A stretch of DNA of 64,000 bases from the NCBI RefSeq assembly GCF_040412425.1, contig NC_089783.1, positions 41,286,625 to 41,350,624 of the forward strand, given 5' to 3'. The stretch is from Macrobrachium rosenbergii (lineage: Eukaryota > Arthropoda > Malacostraca > Decapoda > Palaemonidae). Below, one piece after another: positions 41,376-59,093 of the stretch. How positions within the stretch are numbered: position 1 is the first letter of the stretch; each line of letters begins with the position of its first letter. The position numbers and the translations under genes were made by a program. The notes under the pieces are model-generated. The model worked only from the letters and a program-made list of their open reading frames with translations, was not told the DNA's origin and did not search any database.

Positions 41376-41820
41376 CCAAAAACTAACAGAAAACTATAAT
41401 GGAAGAGACGACTAATCCAAAAATAATTATGAAATAAAGTATACTTTTATAACATAAATATATTAAGGAATGACTAAAGGAACACTAGATACGCTCTTAA
41501 TATGCTCTGCTTCTACCTAAATACATAAATACAGGATGGAGGTGGAGGTATAAAAGTGTTAGTCAAGAAAGTCTTGTCGATAGTAAAATTCGGGTTTATT
41601 GAATATAAATTTCCTCAGGGACATAAATATGAACAAAAGTACCCATCAGCACAAAAAAATTGTATAATAACGAATGAAAAAGGACACTGATCGACATCAA
41701 ACGTCAGTCATAAGGAATCTTTTTTTCATTTTCCATTACTATTTGGAAGGGAATAAGCCACTCGTGAATACGACAAGAAAAGGAAAGATGCTAAGAGAAC
41801 AAAATGATTTTCACGGAAAA

Positions 41821-41824
<4 letters not shown>

Positions 41825-41882
<58 letters not shown>
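41825..41882. repeat. (AAT)n microsatellite
   Basis: About 19 units. Confidence 0.95.
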
Positions 41883-41883
<1 letters not shown>

Positions 41884-41884
41884 T

Positions 41885-42355
41885 CTATTCAAGAAACACT
41901 TGAATACCAAACAGCTTTCAAGAAATGATCTCAAAGAAAACAGATATTCTAGTTTCTTCAAGAACATGTTATCTCCTCCGCACCAGTAACTTCATGTAAA
42001 CGAGGTAGGTTGCTTAGTAAATAAAAAAAGAGTAATAAATATATCTTTGTGCCTTTTTCAATTTATGGCAAAATATGGCAATAGTTCCCTGGAGTGAAGT
42101 TATATTCCCAAGAATAGAATTAGAACTTTATAACAAAATATATGTTAGACGGAGAAACGGTGAAAAATTCGAGTGGTAATAAGAAATACGAGTACAATAA
42201 GATTTTCTTTATTTAAATTTAATCAGTCATAGACAACTAATGATAATAAGACTAACAAGAACAAAAAACCTTTTAAAATATATATATTTGGGAAAAGTTT
42301 TATTGTACCCCACTTCCAATGGATACTGAACTTGCCAGTTACTTCTTATTCATAT
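41885..42355. other. Unannotated; possible 3' UTR of the minus-strand candidate
   Basis: Read on the minus strand this lies downstream of the stop at 42356. AATAAA signals occur on that strand at about 42300 and 42205. Otherwise featureless. Confidence 0.3.
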
Positions 42356-42541
42356 CTATTCAGATAGTTCCTCTTCATCCCTTGCAACTTTTCCGTGTCT
42401 CCAAAGGCCCTTGGGACATACGATACTGAAGTTCTGTTCCCCTGGACAATGTAACAAGCTTGGAATGTCAGTTATGGGCACAAGTTTCCCAATCTCTCTC
42501 CCATGGCCGTCAGAGACTACCACCACACCTTTTGTTATCAA
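42356..42541 (-). CDS. Candidate terminal exon, unknown protein
   Basis: The minus strand is open from about 42541 to a stop at 42356-42358. It reads ITKGVVVVSDGHGREIGKLV, PITDIPSLLHCPGEQ, NFSIVCPKGLWRHGKV and ends ARDEEELSE. Composition is protein-like (Gly, Pro, Cys, Trp, acidic tail) and unlike the low-complexity frames around it, and GC content is locally higher. A possible acceptor (CTCTTATTGGGAG) precedes it. Possible polyadenylation signals follow. The first Met at 42541 may just be internal. No domain is recognised; at 61 codons it may be chance. Confidence 0.25.
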   Translation of the reverse strand: MITKGVVVVSDGHGREIGKLVPITDIPSLLHCPGEQNFSIVCPKGLWRHGKVARDEEELSE

Positions 42542-42878
42542 CTCCCAATAAGAGAACGGTCGTCAAGTGTGCTCACGGTCTCTCCCTCGAGACGGGTAAA
42601 ATTTCTTCGTTAACGATCTTTATAGTTCAGGTAAGGTTAAAAATATGTTTTACGAGAGGGGACTGAAAGCGAATGAAACATTATATATATTTTTTTCCAT
42701 TTGCTAAAGCCTTAAAGATGCCCTTCGCTTCCACAAAGACATGGTATCTTAAGACAATAAACGACCGCTTCAAAACATATTTGGGGTAGCTAACGACTAA
42801 GGGCGTAGAGACCTCAGCTTACTGGAAATAGTTTGGGGATCATTCAAAGGATTTCTAGGATTTGTCCTCAATTATAAT

Positions 42879-42903
42879 GTGTGTGTGTGTGTGTGTGTGT
42901 GTG
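42879..42903. repeat. (GT)n microsatellite
   Basis: About 12 GT units. Confidence 0.95.
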
Positions 42904-43016
42904 TCACGCTTACCTAGTGTAGACTTTCTTGGTATGAAAAGATTTGGTCTGCAGGTTTTCTTTTAAAAAGGTCATTGTTAAAGACCTAGTGACAATTGAA
43001 ATCATATGATTACTAT

Positions 43017-43178
<162 letters not shown>

Positions 43179-43179
43179 T

Positions 43180-44117
<938 letters not shown>

Positions 44118-44654
44118 GTCTCTGGAATCGAAATTTAAAATAATACAGTTACAATATCTGTCCTTCAATTATCTTCTGACATATGTCAGCAATGCCATTT
44201 CCACTTTCATATTTCTGACAGAATCTACGTTTCTCAACATTTTGTGCATAGAATAGCAAATAGTAGGGGCAGGGAAATACCGTACACTAGCTTATTTTTG
44301 TTTATCAGAATTATAATTGAAATCAACTTGTCGGAAATGCAGTTAATTTCTCCCCATGAATTTCTTAAAAAAAAAAAAAAAATTGTGTGCAAATGTGAAA
44401 TAGACGACGCTCTTTAATGAGTGATACGACAATATACATAAATGCTTTAACGTGAAAAAAAAGATCTACGGAATTCAAACAATAAAGAATTTACCCAAAA
44501 TTCGTTACTGAACAATTTGGAAGTGGGGAGGATATAAACCCCTCCCAAGAAGAGAATAGGGAAAACAAGGTGGGGTGGGGGTTGATGTTCATTCACACTA
44601 ATGAGAGGCAGGGGAAATAAACAAAGGGAAGAAGCGGATAAAAGAAACAGACGC

Positions 44655-44656
<2 letters not shown>

Positions 44657-44718
<62 letters not shown>

Positions 44719-44865
44719 GAATGGAAGAGTATATTTACTGGGAGTTGATAATAACAAAATTAAACTCAACAATAAAACAAACAGAAAAGTTAACAGACAT
44801 CCAGCAGGAAGGGGAGAGAGCATATATTAAATAAATTATTTTAACTTAATGAATTGAGCTATGTC

Positions 44866-44920
<55 letters not shown>
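44657..44920. repeat. Two (GA)n tracts
   Basis: (GA)n at 44657-44716 and 44869-44920, same sense, about 150 bp apart. Confidence 0.95.
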
Positions 44921-44923
<3 letters not shown>

Positions 44924-45264
44924 TAATCACATTTAACGCAACAAGATGAGATGTAAGGTTTTCGCTATTGTCGTAGACAATGGATACTCAACGCTTCTAG
45001 CCGTAAATTATTTTCAGTCAATTGACGAACGCTAGTGAATGTAGGCAGTGGGTAGACTAAAGTATTTATATGGAATCTGCCGCTGTAGAATGACAATGTT
45101 GGTGGCAATAGAAACGGCAGTGGCCCTGTGATGAAAATGGTTAATCCGTTGTTGTTTTAGTCCTCGTTAGCAAGCACTTTGGGTTATTTCTTTCTGGTGG
45201 GGGAATCGTCTGGAACACTTATAGAATGGTTGACTGACGGACTGATTCACGAAATATAGGTTAT

Positions 45265-45345
45265 CAAGCCAAGCAGTCGGGCACTTACGACCATTCAGCG
45301 CTTAAGACAGTGTAAAAGAAGGATTTGAAATGTTGGTCAGCAAGA
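45265..45345 (+). mobile_element. Old SINE fragment
   Basis: AAGCCAAGCAGTCGGGCACTT...CCATTCAGCGCTTAAGACAGT followed by AAAGAAGGATTTGAAATG resembles, from memory, the decapod repeat 'GGCCAAGCACTGGGACCTATGAGGTCATTCAGCGCTGAAA...'. The same family appears as the 32-bp snippet at 36539. Confidence 0.5.
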
Positions 45346-45827
45346 TAAACAGATCCAGGAAAAAGTAAGTCAAGTACGTGATTTCTTTGCCTTTCTAATA
45401 GTCGCAAAAAAATTGATTCCTTTCTAAAATAGTAAATATTCCTTCAATTCCTTATGTATACACTAGAGTCTATTGTAACGTACCTACTTATACGATATAG
45501 GTATAATTACTTAAATGTAATCTTTAACTTGCCATACAAATTCGTTTTTACATTCGTCCTTTTCCATTTCTTAGAAATCCTCTAGCGGTTTTGTCCTTCG
45601 GATCTTCCTGTTCCCTTGAATGCGAATTCGTTCCCCATAAGCGTTGTCTCAGGATATCATTTCAAACAAAGGATCTCTTCCTTTTGTCGGGAGTACATTG
45701 AATCCCACGGGGAACTATTTAGCATGTCTTGGAAATAAAGATTGAGTGGATTGTTTTCTCGCTTAAAAAAGATGAATACTTCTTGGTTTGCTATAACGGT
45801 ATATTAAACACTACAAAATGATCCTCT

Positions 45828-45832
<5 letters not shown>

Positions 45833-45888
<56 letters not shown>
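45833..45888. repeat. (GA)n microsatellite
   Basis: About 55 bp of GA, 90 bp before an opposite-sense (CT)n. Confidence 0.95.
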
Positions 45889-45891
<3 letters not shown>

Positions 45892-45978
45892 AAAATGAAA
45901 GTAATACAGTGGTATAAAATTATGATACTACACTTATTTGCATTGTGGGGCGTACAGAATATTCGAAATCAAGTGCCT

Positions 45979-45979
<1 letters not shown>

Positions 45980-46020
<41 letters not shown>
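45980..46020. repeat. (CT)n microsatellite
   Basis: About 40 bp of CT. Confidence 0.95.
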
Positions 46021-46024
<4 letters not shown>

Positions 46025-46399
46025 AATTTTTTTAAAAGAACAACGATCTACCTTGCACTTTCTTTTAATTTAGAATTTTGTTTAATTACTGTAAAACTAG
46101 CTACATGTTCTTTTAGGAGTGAGTTCCTTATAGAAGGACCTACCCTTAAAAGAAAATAAGAAGAGAAGCAAAATTCACAGAATGTTTTCAAAACCAGAAT
46201 AGTTTCTTAAAACAGGAGGAAAGTCCATTGTTGGTTACCGCCGGGGTTTATCGTTTAATTCGAATGAGTCCGAGATTGATGTCTTCTTTTGCCAGGACTT
46301 TGTTATTGTTGTTGGGGTGTTGGTTAGCGCATAATGAGTCTTAGTAATCTTGTCGAATAAAGTTCTCATCGTTGAAGTCCTCCTTAAATACAGTACTCC

Positions 46400-46402
<3 letters not shown>

Positions 46403-46444
<42 letters not shown>
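46403..46444. repeat. (AC)n microsatellite
   Basis: About 21 AC units. Confidence 0.95.
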
Positions 46445-46445
<1 letters not shown>

Positions 46446-46448
<3 letters not shown>

Positions 46449-47200
46449 TTTAACGTTCGAATGCAAGGGATGAAACTGCTTTCCACCCCAACACTCAGGA
46501 ATAACAGGAAGGAGATGTGTCCCATTTTGTAATTAATGAACTCATGAGATGAAGGGTTAACCCCTTCATGATAATGAGAGCACAATCCATGTGTAAATGA
46601 ACAGAGGGAAGTGGGTGTTCAATGAATGTAAATATTCGAGCGCAATTATACTGCAAGTCGAAATTCATTTCAAACATATTGTTTGCCTGAAAAGAAATTA
46701 ATATACGAGATAAATGCATCATTACATTATTGCGTAAGGAGTAAAATATCAAGTTGAAACGAAACATATCAGATAGAAGGTGAATTCTGATATGTAGAAA
46801 AGGTAAATAAATATCAATGATATTCCGAGAATCTCACGTTATTTGGATTTTGAAACTATTCCTTGGTATGAAAGATATAATTTTATGTAAAAGATTTTCA
46901 AAAAGGGGGGTATTTTCTCAAAAGAAAAGTAAAAACAAAAGTAGGATATTTCACCTTTTTCGATACCGAAAATTACTGCTGAAGGAATAGAAAAACAAAT
47001 GATAAGGTTGAACTAATGGGCCACTATGATTACTTAAGGACGTGTTTCTTTTAAATTTCCTGCCCTACCATTACGTTTTAAAGACCGTTTATGACACTGA
47101 TAGTTGAATAAAGTAAAGGACTACGATATTAAGATTTTAGTGATCTGTAGGGACGAGAACAATAATACAAGGCATAATTATTTTGGGAAAGCTGATAAAT
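46446..47200. other. Unannotated unique sequence
   Basis: No feature can be supported. Confidence 0.5.
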
Positions 47201-47212
47201 GATCAAAGTTGA

Positions 47213-47260
47213 TTGATTTATTGATTTATGGCTACTAAAAATGGCGTCACATCATCTAGG
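47213..47260 (-). mobile_element. 48-bp insertion with 12-bp target-site duplication
   Basis: GATCAAAGTTGA is present at 47201-47212 and 47261-47272. The 48-bp insert ends, when read on the minus strand, in AAATCAATAAATCAA, like the simple tail of a SINE. Its other part (ATGGCGTCACATCATCTAGG on the plus strand) resembles a dispersed decapod repeat as I remember it. Confidence 0.65.
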
Positions 47261-47720
47261 GATCAAAGTTGAAGACTTAAGAGCATTCAAAACGGAAATG
47301 TCAAAAAGGAGTGATAAAGAAATGTTAGCATTCTTGATTTTCATGAGATGACTAGAAAGGGAGTACATAGCAGTTGCATGACATGAAAACTCAAAGAAGA
47401 GAACGTAAATGGAAAGAAAAAGTGGAAGAACCAGATATCTAACCAGGTTATCCTAGTAATGCTTGAGGTTTCACGAAAACATAAAAGCTGTAGAAGGGAA
47501 ATGCTTACATACTGAATATGAGATTTTTTTTCAACTAATGTCTTACCCTCAGGTAACATATTAATGGCCATGAAACATTTTCCAAATAAAAAAAGAACCA
47601 ATAAACGCACAGCTTAATATTAAGTGGAGCTGTTTTACAGAAGTATAGAGCTTGTACGGTCAAATCTGATCATACTCATGCACATATTACGCTCATTCTA
47701 TATTTTTTTCAAGAAAAAAT

Positions 47721-47776
47721 ATATTTCGCAACAAGCAGAATTTTCTTGAAAAAAAATTCTGCTTGTTGCGAAATAT
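47721..47776. repeat. Perfect 24-bp hairpin, 8-nt loop
   Basis: ATATTTCGCAACAAGCAGAA (47721 on) is followed after an 8-nt loop by the exact reverse complement ending at 47776. All 24 stem positions pair. An additional weaker pairing of TTTTTTTCAAGAAAAAA lies just to the left. Confidence 0.95.
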
Positions 47777-47799
47777 GACACAGAAACGAATCTATATGT

Positions 47800-48430
47800 A
47801 TGTTTTATACAATGAAAAATTACCGTTTGAGATCAGTAAAATGCCTGTTTTTCTTCCACGGTGAAATGTGGCAAAGGTACGTATTTATATTTATGTTACA
47901 TACAAAGGAAAATTACCAGCATATAATTTGGATAAATTGCAAAGGTCAGTCGAACAAGATTACCTGCTTGATAAATGTCCTGAATAGACAATGATGCCAA
48001 GCTTCTAATTGTGTTCGCAGGATCAAGCAGCTTGTTTCACTGACGAATCAAGAATCGAAGACTCTTCCAGATAACATAATTTTGGGAATACTTGCTAGTT
48101 CTAAAAAAGAAATATGGCTCATGTTCAGACAGCCTTATAAAATGATATTCAACGTCAGTTATGGAACGACCCTACCAAGATAAAATGACATCAATTTTCT
48201 CAAAGTTATCGCTGTTAGGGCTATTCATTCAGTTTTTTTTTCTCGTTATTTTCTATATTTACTTTCTCTTTGAAAGCTAAATCGTAAGAGATAATTTTGA
48301 AGGAGAACACTTTTAACGAGCACGATACAGCTTTCCCCTAATATCGGAACATCAGTTTTAAGATGAGGATTAGAGTAGGCTCTAAGATTCTCCCATTGGG
48401 GTGTTCCGACACTCTTAAGGAATCCTTTTT
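47800..48430. other. Unannotated unique sequence
   Basis: No feature can be supported. Confidence 0.5.
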
Positions 48431-48436
48431 AGTTTT

Positions 48437-48819
48437 TCTGAAAAGAAAACTATTGTGCCGGCTTTGTCTATCCGTCCGCATTTTTTTCTCTCCGCCCTCA
48501 GATCTTAAAAACTCTGAGGCTAGAGGGCTGCGAATTGGCATGCTGATCATCCACCCTCCAATCATCAAACACACCAAACTGCAGCCCTCTAGCCTTAATA
48601 GTTTTTATTTTATTTAAGGTTAAAATTAACCATGATCGTGCATCTGGCAACGCGACAACACTGGCCACCACGGCCGGCTGAGAATTTCATGGGCCGCGGC
48701 TCATGCAGCATTTTACCGGGACCACCGAAATCTAGATCTGTTTTCGGTGGCCTTGATTATAAGCTGTACAGAAAACTCGATTACGCCGAAGAAACTTCGG
48801 CGCATTTTTTGCTTGTTTA
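48437..48819 (+). mobile_element. Hairpin-bearing interspersed repeat, copy 3
   Basis: Direct copy of the family: AAAACTATTGTGCCGGCTTT, TCCGCCCTCAGATCTTAAAA, central hairpin 48507-48606, TTTTTATTTTATTTAAGGTT, GGGCCGCGGCTCATGCAGCA, then the terminal CGCCGAAGAAACTTCGGCG hairpin at 48784-48802. Frames overlapping it are shadows. Confidence 0.9.
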
Positions 48820-49620
48820 GAAATAGCTCAGGACTTTCTTCCCATATCCTTTCGGTTTCACAATAGCCATTATTGTACAGGCTCTGAAGAACGCCGCATA
48901 AATTGGATTCTTTATTTAACTTAATGTATTCTTGCAAATGGCACGCTGTACTGGGCTATGGAGATATAAATGAATAACCAGACATTTTGTCTATTTTTAA
49001 AAAGAGGCGTTGTAGACAGTGACAATGATGATGAAAGGAATTTCTAAAGAATCCTAGATTACAAAAGAAAGATGTATAGAGTTTTCATCTCGCAGAGTGA
49101 ATACAGCCACATTTTTCATTAAGTTTTTCTTTATCCAAATTTCGTATTATAGAAGCTTATTCATAAGGGGGCTTTGACAAATGATAACTTTTATGTATTG
49201 TTCAGCGTTATATCTCAAAGCCTTTTCTGAACAGAATTTCTTTTACATCATAGCAATGATATCGAATCATATGTGAGGGTCGGTTTTCTGAGCATTATAT
49301 TTTGCAGCACGTTTCGTCTCTTGAATACTGAGTTTAATTTCATTTTAATGTAGATATTGGCAGACATCTGAATAATTACATCATGTTATTAAATGCATTC
49401 CGAGAAGCTGCGCCGAGATTTTCTTACGCTTTCTGTCGTAATATAAATGATACCATTTAATATCAATCGAATGAGAATAAGAGGAACACGTTATAATAAA
49501 AATAAATTCAAGGTGTAGTTGAATAAAACCAAGGAAGCATATATTCTTCCGTTTCTTAATCTTTATGTTTGTCATTTGTTTCTTTGTCACTGTTATATAA
49601 ACTAAGGAAAGTAAACTCTT
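48820..49620. other. Unannotated unique sequence
   Basis: No feature can be supported. Confidence 0.5.

Positions 49621-49622
<2 letters not shown>

Positions 49623-49690
<68 letters not shown>
49623..49690. repeat. (AAT)n microsatellite
   Basis: About 22 units; the poly-Asn frame through it is an artefact. Confidence 0.95.
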
Positions 49691-49692
<2 letters not shown>

Positions 49693-49967
49693 GTCATTTA
49701 TATAAATATTTTGAGAGACATAAACGGGAAGTAAATGAAATAATTCTATTTAACATTTCTACGTAATATTATCTTTCAAGAAACACTGAAATTAAGATGC
49801 AGTAGTAAAGGATGAAGAGGATGCCAATGTAATTCTGTGTTCACAATCGTACGCTTCTAGAATATGCTTTGTTTAAAGTGAACACACTTAGAATTTACTA
49901 TTATATTCGTATTACTTCGATGTACCATTTACTAACAATTGACTGAGATTTTCTCCAAATGTAACGA

Positions 49968-49971
<4 letters not shown>

Positions 49972-50064
<93 letters not shown>

Positions 50065-50240
50065 CGCCTATGTTTACATATCAATAAAATCACCCAAAGA
50101 GAGAAAACAAATAACATTTCCACGAATTCAATGTTCCGTTAAAAAAAAAAAAAGGGTAGTCAACAAAATTACTAAATGATAGGTGTGTATCTTAAATGCT
50201 ATAACTGAGTTCTTTCAGTCACCATTCATCAATTTATTAC

Positions 50241-50310
<70 letters not shown>
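49972..50310. repeat. Two (AT)n tracts
   Basis: (AT)n at 49972-50063 and 50243-50310 with unique sequence and a short poly-A between. Confidence 0.95.
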
Positions 50311-50311
<1 letters not shown>

Positions 50312-50319
50312 TATGAGGA

Positions 50320-54740
<4,421 letters not shown>

Positions 54741-54744
54741 TGTA

Positions 54745-55021
54745 GGGTTGAAAAGCTTATTTAAGAGAAAGGATATAATTATCAGTATTTTGAAAAGGTT
54801 CCGTCATGTGGAGAAAAATGGTGTCTGGTAGGTTGATGGAAAGAGTCTATAATTCGTAAGCGTTAGAAGGGAAGAGGAGAGGAAGACCTGGGAAGGGTAT
54901 ATAGATGCTGCAAAAAAAGGTACGAGAAAATAAATGACCTAAACATTCTGGAAACTTTACAGTGTTTGCAAGATAAAAGGGAATGGCGCCGCTTATTAGT
55001 TTTATGCGCAGATGTATGAAA
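54745..55021 (+). pseudogene. LINE C-terminal fragment
   Basis: The plus strand reads ILKRFRHVEKNGVW, then EGKRRGRPGKG / GYIDAA and, from about 54925, INDLNILETLQCLQDKREWR, ending RLLVLCADV at a stop near 55019. 'WFGHVERM...GKRRRGRPRKRWIDGV...DRxxWRRL' is the characteristic C-terminus of an arthropod/metazoan APE-type LINE family. At least two frameshifts and several stops are present. It might be the 3' part of the same family as the N-terminal fragment at 26180. Confidence 0.75.
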
Positions 55022-57210
55022 CAGCTAGTTTTCATGGAATTCTCTGGCCAAGTTGTTCATCCAGGATTCAATAATCAAAGTGAAAATGTGGCAGCAGTCG
55101 TCGTCTTTTTATCTGGGAAGGGGGGGGGGAACCCTTCTTAAGGGAGATGACTTTATTTTGAATGATGTGACATTTAGCCTTACACAGCAGTAAGGTAATA
55201 TGAGCTGTGTCACAACGTTCTTAAGTGCATTCCTGGATGAATGTCCTGTCTGTTAACTTCGTTGTACAATTCAAGAAACACGCACAAGGAAGATTTTACT
55301 TATTATTTTAACATAGTTTAATATCTACTCTTGATTTCTAATATGAATGCTCTTGAGGCCCCTGTGCTCTTAATGACTTGAAAATAATTCGTTTCATGAG
55401 TGACATTTTATATCAACTTTACACTTTTTCTTATTTCTTGTCTTTGATAGGAAAATGGATACAGGTCTACATTCATCCCATCCTTTTTAAAAGTCATCTT
55501 AAAAAAAAAAGTAAAACATCAACACATTAATACTAAATTCAAATAGTTATAGGTCTATTCAACGTTTGTAGATGAAGAGGAAAAAATATGGTGGAGCTGT
55601 GAAGAAGGAAAGTACCATTATTATGGCCTCCAGTGCAAGCAGGATTGGTTGTTATCTGTGGCAGGTGAAAAATAATATTCGAAAAAACGAAATACTAGGA
55701 AAAACAAATGTACTGAAGCAACAGGACGTTAATATGATGAAAAGGACACTGAGCAGAACACAAAAAAGTCAATATTCGAAATACGCAGATACAAAAAGAA
55801 GAGAAGCTTACCGCTTTATAAAACCCTGTCACTAAGGACGGAGTTGTTGTAACAAAGGAGGACATTCTGGGGTACCAAGTGCAGAAGCAGAACGCATGAA
55901 AACGACTTCATTACCAGAACAATGAGACTGAGGAGAAAGAATAAAAATGAAAGAAGAAATTCGCAAGGCACATACAGCCAAGGACAGAATGTTCGTATTT
56001 TGCACGTACTGATGACGGCGAGAAAGGAAGTGGTAAAGCATTTACATATACGGTGAGAAAAAGTGTAGCTATGGGTGTCATTTTATTTTAATAAAACTGT
56101 TGAACACACAAACTAATCGTGTAAAAGGGTCAATGTTTTGGATCGCATATATATTTTATTCTTTCAGGAAACAACAGCTCTCTCTCTCTCTCTCTCTCTG
56201 CATACCAGTTTTTCAGAATCATCTGTTCTGTGATTCGCCCATTCTTTTTCTTTCCATTACCTTTTCGCATAGAAAATTTGCCTTCTCCTACCAAATGTAC
56301 AGACCATCTCTCTCTCTCTCTCTCTCTTCCTTTTATTACCATTTTCTTAATGAAGCTAACATTCTTTCGTGATATTTTTCCCGTACTCTGTATTAGTATA
56401 TCTTTTATCTGAATTTGGAAATGTCTTCTCTCATATATCATATATAATAACATGTATCAGATCATATAGATCACGAGTCTTCTCACAACTGATCTATTGC
56501 CAACGATTCACTGGCACTAAAAAGTAATAGCAGCACTTCCCAGTACAGCATCCAAATTAATGTATTCATAGAATATCACACATATATCATTCTGGCAAAG
56601 CTTTGCTTCATGAATTATAGAAATACTTGCCGGCAGTCAAAGGTGTTTTCCTTTCATTAGCATATATGCGGGTGGTGCAATTTAAAACGATTACCGCTCG
56701 CTGCCTTTCCGTCCAATTTCGAAAATTAATTAATCTGAAGAATTTTTCTGTACAGTATTTTAGCTTGAACGTCCCTACGGACAAATTGCAGGTGTTAACT
56801 ACACCAGAGTAATTCTTCAAAGATAAATATGTATCATGAATTAATGCTATATTATTGAGTGCAGCCAACCATTATTAAAAAAAAGTTATTTAAAGGATTC
56901 ATGATATGAAATCTCATATCAGAACGTCTTGCCACCCAGTCTGGATATATTAGAGAAGAAACCCTCAATGACGTAAATGTAAATATATATTAGAAATATA
57001 TATATACAAAGCGAGAGCTTTCGAAAACTTGCCCGATCCTTCTAACCATTGTGGATTTCTTCACCATTTTAGTGAGCCATGCTACTATTTGATTTTTATA
57101 AATTGGATATGTTAAAAACTAAATTTATGAATTATGAAATGTTCCATTGATGAAAATCTCTTTGAATGGTCTAGCTGGTTAAATAGTGGACCTAAAAATA
57201 AAAATCATTA
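55022..57210. other. Unannotated; short (CT)n at 56178 and 56309
   Basis: No gene is supported. The frame 55572-55835 (87 codons, Lys/Arg-rich, ending YRFIKPCH) and the following GVVVTKEEDIL-like stretch in another frame (about 55840-55880) faintly recall a LINE linker, which fits the LINE fragment just upstream, but this is not secure. Confidence 0.35.
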
Positions 57211-57500
57211 TTTTAACCCTCACACATGCAAGAGATATGCTGTTCCTTCACTGAAGACAATTCGTGTATTAAATAGTATATTTGCTCGAACCACTGTGAA
57301 ATATTCGTATTTGATAAAACAAAGGAAAAGTTGGTACTCAGCAAAGAAATAAAAAAAAAATTGGTTAAGGGTTTATCCACACTACAGCACAGCATGTCCA
57401 AAATTCACGTCGGCAACCTTGTCGCACATATGTCATAAAAATGTTTAACCCTCACACTTGAAGGAGATATGCTGTTCTTTCATTGAAGACAATTCGTGCA
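57211..57500 (+). repeat. Tandem duplication, unit about 232 bp
   Basis: TTAACCCTCACAC-TG-A-GAGATATGCTGTTC-TTCA-TGAAGACAATTCGTG occurs at 57214 and at 57446. Confidence 0.8.
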
Positions 57501-57783
57501 TCATAAGATCCTCCACTATGATCTCTTCACTCCTGGGAAAGTGCATTTATACAATCAAATGTAACATATCGGGCAAGATAATCTGGGAAGTACAAGTTAT
57601 ATGTATCTTTGGTTTCATTCTCGATTCAACAGTTAGATAATGAGTGAGACAGTGAATATTTTTGTTTTTCAACTGCTTCTAAGCGTGTTAGCCGTGAGGA
57701 CTTGGTGTTCTTGTAAAGTATATGTATATGCATAAGCATATACATATATGTGTTTCTGTATGTACAGTACGTATGCATGTATG

Positions 57784-57787
<4 letters not shown>

Positions 57788-57858
<71 letters not shown>
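57788..57858. repeat. (AT)n microsatellite
   Basis: About 70 bp of AT flanked by ATGT words. Confidence 0.95.
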
Positions 57859-57864
<6 letters not shown>

Positions 57865-57899
57865 GTGTGTATGTATATATATACAAAATGTAATATTAT

Positions 57900-58913
57900 A
57901 TATATAATAAGAGGAACAGAGAACGTGAGAGAGATTCCAGGTAACGATGCTGTAACTATGTGAATTTCAAATATAAAACAATTTAATTACCTTTAATAAA
58001 CGAACAAATTATTCGCATTTCATTCACGAGAAGACCACGAGAGAATATAATGGTTTAAACCCCGCTGCCACTATTGTTTGCTTAATGTATAGGTCATCGT
58101 AAGTGTTTTGGGGGAATTAAGTTGAATCAGTATACTAAAGAAGCCCCTCATGATGCATCTATGTAGCCAGTAGTCAGTTGCCCTCTACTGAAACGGTGAG
58201 AGAAAATGTATGTTAATTTGCCAGTGCTGTAAATGTTCCGTAGAATCTGCGTCGTCAAAGCAAAAATGATCTATAGAAAACTGTCATCTTTTATTGAGGT
58301 TTATTTTGTTTTAATCTATCTTGAAGAACACAAACATTAAAATGAATTTCAACTGCGCGTCTACATTCTTAGGACTTTCAAGATCAATGAGGAAAAAAGC
58401 TAAATTAAAAAACTTAAAAATCGATGGGCAGCACCGAAATACTCAATTTAGCAAGACAATGATAAAAGCAAAGAATAACTGAAGGAATTTAAAAGCAGTA
58501 CCAAATACACAATTTCTAAAGACAATAACAGGCAATAAGAATAAATTACAGCATTTAAAGGCACACATCATAAAGAAGCATTTCTCAACGAAACTTAGTG
58601 ACCAGCTTCGCCGAGTCGAAACCTCACTGTGCAACCAATAGCATCATCCACTGGTCTTTCCTGGCGGTACTGAATAATTTCCGTTAACACCGCCATCCCA
58701 CAGACCCAGACAATCCGACAATATACATTCTAAATCCTTTTTCAAATGTTTTCTGAGATTTCACTTCATAAATTCAGAAATGCTGGATATATTACAAACC
58801 AAACGCTTCTACCGCTTCATCAGATATTCTCATTTCTCCGTTTATGTGTTGGCAAAAAAAATTTTTCTTTAGTCCACTGCATCAGACTTTACTGTCGTAT
58901 GGCACTGAGGTAT

Positions 58914-58915
<2 letters not shown>
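57900..58915. other. Unannotated unique sequence
   Basis: About 1 kb with no supported feature. Confidence 0.5.

Positions 58916-58918
<3 letters not shown>

Positions 58919-58967
<49 letters not shown>
58919..58967. repeat. (CT)n microsatellite
   Basis: About 49 bp of CT. Confidence 0.95.
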
Positions 58968-58969
<2 letters not shown>

Positions 58970-59093
58970 GTGAAATCAACGGGAGTCGATGTTCTCAGCA
59001 CGAATTCAAATAACACTTTTCTACTCGTACTTTTACCACGGTAGGTAAATGACTTTATTAACACTTCATGTTGAAGCCTGGGCTAGAAATTTC

